NCBI GenBank assembly: GCA_038373885.1
Contig: JAWZYV010019464.1
Coordinates: 186,001-250,000 of the forward strand
Direction of reading: 5' to 3'
DNA length: 64,000 nucleotides
DNA from: Cheiracanthium punctorium
Taxonomy: Eukaryota > Arthropoda > Arachnida > Araneae > Cheiracanthiidae
Shown here: piece by piece, positions 26,701-38,700 of the stretch
How positions within the stretch are numbered: the first letter of the stretch is position 1
How the letters are laid out: every line of letters begins with the position of its first letter
Notes under the pieces: model-generated
Told to the model about the DNA's origin: nothing
What the model saw: the letters and a program-made list of their open reading frames with translations, nothing else
Databases searched by the model: none
Translations under genes and position numbers: made by a program

Positions 26701-29700
26701 AGGTATATGTATGATTTGTCTACACCTGTTTGCTTGATTAATCTGACACTGTAGTCAAACATCATCGCCGCAAAAGATGCCCCTCTCTTACGAGCGATCC
26801 CAATATTTTCTGAATCCATGATCACAGTTAAATCATAATTAACCCTTTGAGGCGCAACCCTTTCCCAATGCTGAAAAAAGGCCATCGTTCGACTTAACGA
26901 CCAGCAAGAGGGCGGACGATAGAAACGTTCATCGCGTGCCACAGATCTAGAGACCCTTTTTTGACGGCAGCTGGCACAGCCAGCTAGGTAGCCAGCCAGG
27001 TAGTTAGACAGCCAGGTAGTTAAGTCGAGCGATGGCAACGGCTGCCCTTTTTTCAGCATTGGGCTATCTATCCATCTGTTCTCGCATTCTTTGAATTTTT
27101 CAGCAGATGTCAGTGCTGTTAAAAATAATCGTGACCATTTTTTACGGGAAATGACGTGCTAAAAAGCAAAGGATTCTCGTGAAGCTATGTCATCCGCAAC
27201 TATTTTTATAGAAATCAAATCTACAGTCAAATCTGGCAATAGTCAAAGCGTCAGAGTTTGGTGTTCCCAGAGCGATAACACTGCGCGTTAAAGGGTTAAA
27301 GAAGTTCGAGCAGACGAATGTTCAAAACATCCGGTAGCCTATCTCAATCTACAGTTGGTTGACAACAACCAATCGAGTTCTCCCGGATCTAAGTTTCCAT
27401 CAAAAATCATTCTTCTGAGTTGATTTCTGATTTTATATATGCATAAAACGTCCCGTGCGATTCTTAATGAAAGTTCATGCGCCTTCTGCCTGCGCTCAAG
27501 ACCTCGCTCTCTTGCTGAAGACGAAAAGTTAAGCTCTCTTGCTTGTCAATTTCACCACTTGCACTTCATTGAGGATACTTGTTCACCCAAAGCAACAAAT
27601 ACTTCAACTTAATCGACTGGTGACTTTACAGGGTGTCTACCATCATGCAAAGGTCACGGAAAAGTCAAGAATTAGAAAAATGGTCACGAAAGTCAAGAAA
27701 AGGTTAAGAATTGAAGCACTAGGTTACGATTAGCGACTCAACTCCCTTTTTCCGTTTCATTCAAATTCTTAGTTGACGATTTTCGTAACTAACTTTTCTA
27801 AACTTTTGTGCACCAATTTTACAGTTTTGCTAATAAACGTACAGTTTACCGCATAATTCTGTCGATCTTTGTAGAGATATTTAATTTTGAAATCAGGGCT
27901 TATTCGCTGATCATCCTGTATATTAATAGTATTAAATTTAAAAGTATAATTTTTCTTCATTCTATCAGTATGATGCAGGGGTGCAGAAACTGTTTTTACT
28001 CTCAAGATTTCCCTCAATCCATATACAAATTTCCCCAAAATTTTATATGTTTACAGACTTGCATAAGTTCTGTATTACCATAAGTGTAAAAATATTTGCA
28101 ATGTACAAGCTACATACATGTTTACTAAATAGCAATTGGTCCAAGTTAAGAAAAAGCAAACTGCTGATCGGTGAAAAAGTTGAAAAAAAAATTGCTTTAA
28201 AAATAGGAATGGGAAAGAATAACTCGAAGAATTCTGTAATTCATTTTTAAAATCGAAATCAGTTGTATATTGTCTGCAAAATTTCCCCCTATCCTAGATT
28301 GCCGGATCGTACATATTCCGCATCTCTGGCACGAATGTATTTTTGATATTAGTGTTTCGTATTTGTTATGGTCAAGAAAAGGTCAAGAAAAAGTCAAGAA
28401 AAGGTCAAGAAATCAAGCTTACTTTATATGGTAGACACCCTGCTTTAGGAGATCACTGAAGTTACTAAATTGTCCATGGAAGAACTCGAGGTCACTTTCG
28501 CTTGTAGTTAGTTCACTCTTACCACTCGCCAAATGGGGCGATAAAGCACAAACCTAGGATCTTTGCCCATTTTCGGGCCACAAATCATGCCCTCACATTT
28601 CAAACGTGTTTTGATTGTCAATGCTTTCTCTAGTACATTTCTACTCTCCGAGAAGGACGCTGCTTACTAGACTGTTGTTGTTGTGTTGGAACATGTATTC
28701 GGATTTGTGTGCTTGTTCACGAGGAACCGCTTATAAATCCAAGGACAAACACAAGGGCTGGGCAAATGCCTTGGAGGAGGACTTTTCTGGGTATCTAGCG
28801 CGTATTCACGTTACATCTGGAAAAAGCCGCCCAAAACTCCAGACCGACGGCCCCGCGAGAGGACAGAACCCTGTTCCTCCACTTGAGCCATCTCCCAATG
28901 TCAGTGGCTTTAACCACTGTACTACACATTGGTTTACTAGAGTGATATTTAGAACTCCTTTTATTTTTCCAGGGGGCTAGACTGCCTAAATTGTCGCAGC
29001 AGTTCATGCAGGCAAAGCCGGTGTTTGCCAGAATTCTCTTCATGCCCGGAGAGGACAAGCTGAACAGGTTCGGAGCATTCCAGTGCAAAATTGTCACCGG
29101 AGGTGTGTCGACTGAAATAATTACCCTGAAACTACCACCGTCGAATGAAGGTAAAAAAAAAGGGGGGAAATTAAATGGTCGAACCTCGTTAAGACGGAAA
29201 CAACTAATTATCACGAAATTCCTTTGAAGACGAAGGACAATATAGTTTTTTCCGATCCCGTCTTGTCTTTCTTTAGCTGCTTCATCAGTTAACACTAACT
29301 TCGGTTAACACGACAATATTTTTGCTATCCTTCTACTTCGTCTTAACGAGGTTCCACTATTTATTCATTATTTTGAAGTTTTTCGAATTGTAAATAAATA
29401 AATAAATAACAAAAGATAAGTTGTAACGAGAAAAAAATTTCGAGAGGGTGCGAGACTTTTATTCTTTTTTCAGGAGATTATTAGGGATGGACGCGAGACG
29501 AGACAGAGATTTACAGCTTTTTTGCGAGACGAGACACACATTTTTAACATTACGGTATAGGGATTTTTGCGAGACGAGACAAAGTTTTAGGCTATTTTGC
29601 GAGACGCGAGACGCATATTTTTCGTCTCGCGTCCATCCCTAGAGATTATATATACTTACCTCTGTTTTTTTTTTTTAATGCTACTGTATGCATGTTTAAA

Positions 29701-32700
29701 TAAATCCAAATTTTTTATGTAATACAAAACTGTTTGAAATTTGTGGGAGATAATCTCCCGAAGAAAGCATAAAATTTGGCAGCTATGACGGTGAGGAAGC
29801 CACATGTATTGTCCTTGAGAGCTCGCATATAGCGCCACCTATCGATTTCCGCCCATGCTTTCCTATGTAAATACGGCTCCTAACGATGCTGTCTACCTCC
29901 CCTCCAAGTTTGTACACGAAGCTCCCGGACACCCGATATAGACGATTATACTCGCTTACTCTTCACTAAAAGCAGCGTTTCGCAACCGGTGGGGCGTAGA
30001 GCATTTGCAAGGGGGGGGGGGAAGAAAAACTAAAGAGCAAGTAGTGATGGATGTTTTTAACAATCATCTTATTTATTCTTATTGTTGCTCAAAAATGTAC
30101 CTATTTTCGCTTAAAATGCTCACTTAAACTTTACTAATAACATTCTGTTGTAGAAAATTCCACTAAATGTTCATGATTGAAGAATAAAATACTGAATGTA
30201 TGCCGAAAAATGTGATGGGGGGTCGCCACCATAAGTTAGCCTTTGTCGGGAGGGCACGACGTTGAAAGACTGGGAACCACTGACTTAAAGGGTGTAAATA
30301 ACATTTAAAGCTCGTTTACTCAATCTCGCAAAATTAAGTTATTAGTAATAAACAGCAGCTTAGAGGTCACCCCCACAAATTCACGCCGGTTTTTATCAAG
30401 TATGATAAGGCATCGCAAAGTTCAGTGCAAGAAAGACTGTCGTATTGGAAAGTGTTTTATAATGTATGCGTCTGGCGTGGTTTAATTTTCTTGTTTACCA
30501 CCCATTTATTTATTTATTATAACACTTTCCAACAAGGATGAAAAGTGTTTATGATTTCGATTTATCTGTCAGTCAGTCCGTGCTCTAACTATGGTAAATA
30601 TGCATCGATTTCGACAAAATTTATACATGTTATTCCTATATACTGAAACATGTACCCTATGTAAAATGGCGTCTGTAGCATTCATTTATAGTTCATTTAC
30701 AAGGGCGCGCAAATAATTCCACTACATTACGCTCTACCCACAGTCATTCTTTAAGCGTATTTCAGGGATACTCTCTGATTAAAACAAACCAAAATTGATA
30801 TGTGTTATTAAATATCACATAATAATGCTCTTCGTCGAAAATAGAATCTATAGTAGTGCTGTAAAAGTAACGACAAAATGAGTATCCGTATGTATTTGTT
30901 ACTTAGATGTTCGCTATTCGTTACTAAGTATTCGTTACTCGTTACTTTCGTTACTACTAATAGAATCGGTAATAGGGTGTTATATAGTGCCCCATAACAA
31001 CACATCCGGGACAGTGTTGTTATGGGTATATGCCGCCCACACATAAACCCATAACAAAACCTAACCCAAAAGAATTTTTTTTAGCGAAGTTGTACAAAGT
31101 TGTATTTAGAGCTTATTTTCTCTGATTTACAGATTGTTTTTATACACATTTATGGTTTTATACAATGCTAAATTATCCGAATTACTGAGTGCACATAGAA
31201 ATCTTCCAAAGACATATGCCATTCTTTTCTTTTCTCAACCTCCCCCCCTTTTTTTAATTCTGAACGCTGGTTTAACCTGTTCATTCTTATCATAAAAAGT
31301 GTAAAGGAAAGCTTGTGACTCGTGTTTTTTCTGGGCTGCTGGTTCTCGAATACTGAGATCCAGGGATTGGGCCACATATATAAAATTCACAGGGCAGGGG
31401 ATCTCAGTATGATATCAACTACTTTGCGTCTCTACAAGCATAATATCTTTATTAATTGTGAGTTCTTATTTCATATCAAAAACTTCTTTTGCTGGATCAT
31501 TTTTCGAAGTACATAAATTAAAAATTACCATATTTTAATTTAAAATTGTTTAATTCAGTGAGAATTATCTATTTTTAAGATATTTCCAGTTCTATTTCTG
31601 CACTTTTGGGATGAAAGGGGTTAGCCCCTTCTGTGGGTGCATATATGAGAGCATTCTTTAAACAAAAATTATCACTCCTTTCATACAGAAAGAATGGTTG
31701 CACCGGACTATGCGTATTCCATGAGTTCATGGAATAAAAAGTACCATAAAATAGGGCAGATGGCCCCCTAAACACCGACATTTTAGAAACATACTGAACT
31801 TTATTGAATTATTTTAATACCAGTGGCTTACGCAGGAGTGGGCATAGAAATCCCGGGTCGCTCCCAATTTTTTATATATTTTTTAAACAATTACTTAAAA
31901 AATGTGTTTAGGTTTCCATGCTAAATATTTTTTTTAATTTCAAATAATATTTTAAATAATAAAAATGTGTGAATTCGTTTACTTTATAAAAATATTTTTT
32001 TAAAAGGTGTATTTAAATAATTTGTTATTTATTACTCATTTCGATTCTAGCTAAAAAAAAAGAAAATGTTAAGTTCGCAATCCTGCTTCGGAACCACCCT
32101 GAAAGAAAGAATTCTGATTGCACCACTATTTAGTAATAAAATGTTAGAAAGCCCGAAATTAGCACCCCTTACTAACATGCTTCTCTTATATGTATTGCTC
32201 CTTTACAATTATAAGAACACCCCCTTCCCCCCCCCCCCGCAAAAAAAAGTTCAACTGCGCATAATAACATACTATACACCGGATCGTATCCCCCCATTGT
32301 ACGACCCATATCAATAGAGCCGCAGATACTATATCCATCTCCATAACTGTAACGAAACATACGGATTCTTCCAAACCTCATCAAAACGATACCATTCGGC
32401 GCGGCACAAACGAATTGTAACCAGAACAATACTACTACTCAAATACCGAAACTGATTTTTCCCTCCCAGCAGCGAGAATCCATAATACTTCCGGTATCTA
32501 GTAACGGAACGGAACATACTATTACTCAAATATCGAAATTCATTTTCTCCCTCCCGTAGTCTTGTATTTGAAGTTAGAACCTGGTCGATCCGAAATGCAA
32601 ACTCGAAAGTCATTTTCCCCCTTGAAACCGCGATCCGATATCCAGTAACCCCAGTAACAAATAACAGAAGGTATTAGTACTCGATTACTGGAACCCGTTT

Positions 32701-35700
32701 CCCCTCTAGTTCGCCTCGCCTGGCAGTCTGTATTCGAAGTTCGAAGCTGCTCGATCCGAAATATCTTCGGATCGAGTAACGATATCAACCGAAAAGTAAC
32801 AATTCGTTACTTCGAGTCTGAGTGATTATCCGTATCTTAGTACCGAATACATGCGGTGTGCTTCAGCTCTAATCTATAGCATCAATAGCTCTTCTACAGG
32901 AGCACTCAAAACAATTCCAATACAGGCGATCTATAGCAGTTTAGAGAAGGTTTTATATATTAATCCATACAATAAATATATAAAAGCCTATAACAGTTTA
33001 CACTTCAGTCAAAAGATGGAAATAACTTTTAAAGTTCTTTTGCAGGGTTCTGCAAATTTACATTAATAGCGATATAATTTTAAAGAATATATTTGAAAAT
33101 CTCGATCGATTTAAAGACAATATATTGCCAAATTTGGCACAAACATATTGTTGTGTTGGAAAGCGTTTTAGAACCGATGCGTATGTCATGATTTATCTTT
33201 CTTGTTTATTTTTAACACTTTCTAGCAAGGTTGTAAAGTGTTCATGATTTCGCTTTTATCTGTCTGTCCGTGCTCTAACTTATTTTCGGAAGTTAGAGCA
33301 CGGACAGATCGATTACTTAAAGCAGGATGCGATCGATTACTTCGAAATTTATATATGTTATTTCAGTGTACTGTACCATGCAGGGGCGTAGCTAGGGGGG
33401 GGATATCGGGATATATCCCCCCCCGAAATTTTTGGATTAGTGATGAAATTCCGTCTATTTATACACATATAAGTTCATATCCCCCACCGAAAAATTTTCC
33501 TGGCTACGCGCCTGGTACCATGTACCCTATTGAAAATGGTGCATGTTGCATTTATAGGTCTTCTACAGGAGAGCTCAAAAGATTTCCAATTCATTGCGCT
33601 CTATGGGCAGTTATTCTTTCTGAAGAGTATTTTAGAGATAATGAAACACATAAGTGATGCATGTTATTAAGGATTACGAGATAAAGCTCTCCATTGAAAA
33701 TAGCGTCTGTATCATTAATAGTTCATTTACAGGAGCACTCAAAATAATTCCAATACAATACGGTCAATGGTAGTTTAGAGACAGGCATCCGTATAAAACA
33801 CAATAATAGCCTACTATGTAATATTAGCTAATGGTCGCACGACGATCGTATACCTCCCTCAAATATTGCGCCAAAAGTCGCCGATATTGGCGACTTTTGC
33901 AATAAATCGCCAAATATGGCGAGAAAAAAATCCTTCGAAATATGCACCTAGCTTGGCGATATTTTCATTATTTGGCGGGTAATTAAAAAATACCTAATGC
34001 GGTAATATTAAGGTATGATGATTTCAATGGGAATTTTGAAAATTCGTTACTCGTGCTCAAATCAATCGATTTAAGGCGAGATTCAAGTGAGACACAATTC
34101 GAACGTTTTCCGCGTCGAACAAGGGAAACTTCCAAATACATCAATGTTTCTTATTCAACTGAAACAAACCAAACGTGTTTTGATCACGTGGCAGCGAGAT
34201 AGGTTCGTTCATATTGGAAGCATTCTGCCAAAACTTTCGAACTGTGGACTGGAAAAAACGTTCGATTCGAACTCGATCGCGCGCGTTTCACTTGAATCTC
34301 GCCCTTCAGTGTGTTGGGTTGTGTTAAGGCAAAGCTACGCAAAGGGTATCTGCTGAGGGGATGGTGTGTTGGAAAGTGTTTATATAACCGATGCGTTTGT
34401 CGTGATTTATCTTTTCTGTTATATTAGCCGAGTTGGATGCTCTGGATCCGTATCAAGTGGCGAGCGTCGGAGACACCGTGGAGCTCGAAGTGAACGTCTC
34501 CAAGAAGCTGGAGCTACCCGTGAAATGGCGTCACAACGGCGTCGACGTGCCCGAGTGGGATGGTGAGCTCAGAGTGGAGATCGAGGACGTCCAGCTCAAA
34601 GACGCCGGCGTCTACGAGACCTACTACGAAGGGAGGCGAAGCGAGGGCGTCCACGCACTGACCAGGCTGATCATCAGAAGTGAGTGGACATTTCAGGCAA
34701 AGCTTTTATCAAACAGTAGACAGCGTTGGGAGGGGAAAAACGATAAACAAGTAATCAATTGTTAATCTAAATATTTGGTTTATTAATTATAATTTATAAT
34801 TTATTATTTATAATTAATTATAATTTATAATTTTATTATTAATTATAATTTATATTATTAATTTTATTATTAATTATAATTTATAATCTTATTATTTTTA
34901 TAAATTAATTATAATTATAATTAATTTATTAATTAATATTTGGCTTGGCTAACTACTGTTGTCCCTCAGTACCTGTCTAGTCGCTACCCTAGTACTGGTC
35001 TAGTCGCTAAACTCCGTTCCAGTAAGAATACGGAAAGTGAAGCAGCATCCGGCTTGACCACTGCTTGGGAAGGTGAACTCCTCTCTTAGCTTGGACTTCT
35101 ATGGGACCGTGTACGCTAATGGGAGCTGGTGCTGCTCCCTAATAATTTTTATTACATGTAATTCAAACTACAGTCGAACCGCTTAGTGGAATATCGGTTA
35201 AATGAATATCTCGCTTATTGTGATACCTTTTCAATGTACCAAACCGTAATAATTAGTCAGTGGGATCCAGTATAATGGAATATCCCGATTATTTGAATAA
35301 ATTTTCGTTGCAAATTGGCTATTCCATTAAGCGGGCTCGACCAACACCTTCTGGATGGCGAAGGCCTAACAACTGAAGCTTTGACGTCATCACTAAATCT
35401 TCTTAAATGACGTCATCACAGTTGTATCTTCAAAAATTAAAACTATTTAGAATTTCTGGTGGATGCTACAGATATTAGAAAATATCTTAAATTAAAGGTA
35501 AAAATTAAAATACCTCTCTGATAGAAAATAATTCATTGTGATCTACTTCTGTATCATATTTTACAATTAGTGATGGTCAAAAGTTGTCTTTTGTCGTAAA
35601 ATTAATTTTTTTATCTTAAATCATGAAAAAGTTTCATGAGTGAGAAAATACGCCACAAATTTAAAATAGATAAACTGTGATGACGTCATAAAACGGGATC

Positions 35701-38700
35701 TCGTGATGACGTCAAAGCTTCTGTTGTAAGGCTTTCTATATCTAGAGGGTGCAGGCCCGGACTGGCCAGGTCGGATAGTCGGCGATTGCCGAGGGTCCAA
35801 AAATGAATATACTACTTTATAATTCGAGCAATTTGATATACCGGGTGATTCAAATTGATGTTAAGACGATTATTTTTAAACCCTAAGGGATCGAAACATA
35901 CTTCCAATTAGAAAAGTTCATCAAATTAAGAGTAGTTTTCACATATGGCATTTTTTTTTTTACTGGGGATTGTATACATATGAAAATACGTAATTTAATT
36001 TTTATACGGTCCCGCCTTTTCTACCCTTTATATTTAGAAGAATGTTGCTCTTTGCCTAAGAAAATTAATAAAACAACTTACGGTTTAAAAAAATCTATTT
36101 TGAATCACCCGATATATATCAGAGCTAATTTGATAAATCCAATTATTTATTTCCCAGTGATCTTCTTTAAGCAGTGGCGCAGCGGAAGACCCCAACAATC
36201 CCGCAGCTCGAGGGAGCACTCTAAGAGTAAGGGGCCCCAAAAGCTCTAAAATTAGTGCAATATGTTTTTAGGCACGTAAGCCTAATTTTCAAATATTGCG
36301 TATTTTAATATTCTACTTCCAGGGCCTGATTATGACCAACAGGGGCCCCGGGCATTGGTGAATTTGAGGCCCCCCCATCTATGATTTTTGCTTTATTTCT
36401 CATAAAATTTTGATCTAAAAAAGAATATTTCGGAACAGCATTTTGAAGTAGGGGCCCCTTTCGAGCCGGGGGCCCTGGGCAAAGTCCCGATTTGCCCATG
36501 CGATAATGAGGCTCTGTCTACTTCCTCTAAATTCCTCAGTCAGGTGGCCCCTTTTCAATCTGTAGCCGAGGGTCCCCAAAGGAGACAGACCAGGCCTGAG
36601 AAGGTATTGGCTCGACTGTTGTTATAATTTGAAAAGAGAGTTTACTCTATTTACTCTTAACGAACCAAACACAAAATTTCAAAAGCGTCATTCGTTATAG
36701 CTAGCGTTGCCAGGCGTCCGGATAAAACCGGACATGGTTAGACTTTTTGATTGCGTGTCCGGCCAAACTGAACGGTGTCCGGCTTTTGTTAGGCTTTTTA
36801 CTGGTGACTTTGGCCGATTAGTAATGAAGTACTTGAACTGATTTGGCATTCGATGCTATTTATATTTCATTAGAATTGAACAAGATTCATGGTAATCATC
36901 AAAAAAGCTTGATTTTACATACAATTTTTTTGTCGTACCTATTAATACTGCTAGACAAAATCCTCAATATTGTAGGCTGTCCGGCCTTTTTACCCTAATG
37001 TCCGGCGAAACTGGCTGGTCTGTCCGGCTATTTGGTTTGGCCACCTGGCAACGCTAGTTATAGCTAAATTATGCCAAATACAATTAAGGAGAAGAAAATC
37101 GAGTGATGTGATCACGTGATGTCTTTTGTTTCATCGGAAAGAGTATTAGTATATAGATATGGTATTGCCGCAATATACTTCTATGTCCTGTTCTAATTGA
37201 ATTTCCTTTAAGGTTTCTTGCTTTTGTCCATTATCGTTTCCTGCTTAAAATGCTCTTTAACACTTGGAAGTTGGATAGCTGGAATTTTTTTTTTTCACTT
37301 CAGTTGGGGACATTCAAACTAAAATAATAGAAACAGATGAAAGTGGATCATTGCTGGTAAATAGTGTGCTATTCAAAAAGTAATTTAGAAATAATATTTA
37401 AATCGAATTTTTTTTTTTAAATTCATGCGCACATTATATGTACATGTCATTATATGCACTACATATCATGTATATATACAAAATTAGGCACATTTCAGAA
37501 GTACTTCATTGAACCCTCTAATACCCACTATAAGAAATTCCCATGCAAAAAATTATTTTTTCGTTTAAATGGTGTTCTTTAAGTCAAATAACATAAATAA
37601 AATAAAAAAAAATGTTAAAAAAGTTATTTTTTATATGTTTTTTCAATGGTAGCACCATGATTTTAAAACTCTTCTAAACATTATCAATGAAACATTTTTT
37701 AAAAATGTATCTAGTGAAAAAAGCATATATTCTCTTACATATAAATGGTAATTATTAATTTTTCTTCACATTAAATATTATTAAAATAGTAGAAAAACTT
37801 TGCTATTGTAAACATGTTTTCTTTGTTGACTTCATCCGTGTTGATTCTAAAATTTTTCAACTAATGCGAGCATCAGCGGACCTAAACTACTATTATTATT
37901 AATTAAAGGTACAATTAATGGTTTTATGAGACTTCAAAATTACATTCTGAAATATTTTTCCCATAAAAAGTAGTGTTTAAAGAATGGTAGCTTATATGCT
38001 ATACCATGGGCTTTAGGGGGTTGAACCTACAGCGTCAGATGCGTAATTATGACCAGCGGATTAAAAAGCCTATAAATGATAAAATTTCACAAAAATACCT
38101 GAAATAAAGCTTATAATATATTTTTCATTATAAATATCGTTCATCATTAATTTCAAGTATTTTTAAGGCAGTAACAATTGATGAACTTGCACCGTAGCAA
38201 ATTTTTCAATTAACCAAATATAAAGTAATTTTAAAATATCTTATTTGTTTGTCACTATAAAATGGAAAGTTTGCTATTGATTATTATTTGAAATTTCAAA
38301 TGTTTAAAATTTGTTGTCATGACTTGTGATCAGCGTCAAAAGTACATTCCAATACAGTAAAGAATCTGTATAAAAATAAATGAGAGATGTAAAAACTAAT
38401 TAAGAGAATGAGAATTTCTTTCAAATTGTTACTAGAGAAATACCGTCTTATAAAAATCTGGTTTCTATTGGTTTACTCATATTGCTTCATTCAATTACAT
38501 TAGAGTTTGGTGACATCTCGTCAAATATAAAAGATAAATGCAAAAAATTTCTCGGAAACAATAAAAAAAAAAAAAATTCTCATTCGAATAATAAACCTTT
38601 CGTGACAGCGACGGATTAATGTAATTTTGACAGGGTAGTTAGTTTGACTGTGGGGGCCGGTTAGTTAGAAGATTGACATGCACATTCATTTTATGGAAGC

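Larger units (their letters stand above)
33214..34427. repeat. Repeat family B unit running into the exon 4 acceptor
   Basis: Starts AACACTTTCTAGCAAGG. Its right end, GTGTTGGAAAGTGTTTATAT (from 34366) plus GATTTATCTTTTC, abuts exon 4. It holds the MITEs 33381-33514 and 34073-34306. Confidence 0.5.

Noticed and set aside
26556..27059. 167-codon minus-strand frame
   Set aside because: It runs antisense through Tie exon 2 and into a piggyBac-type MITE, so it is a shadow frame.
28795..29295. 166-codon minus-strand frame as a gene
   Set aside because: It is antisense to a SINE and Tie exon 3.
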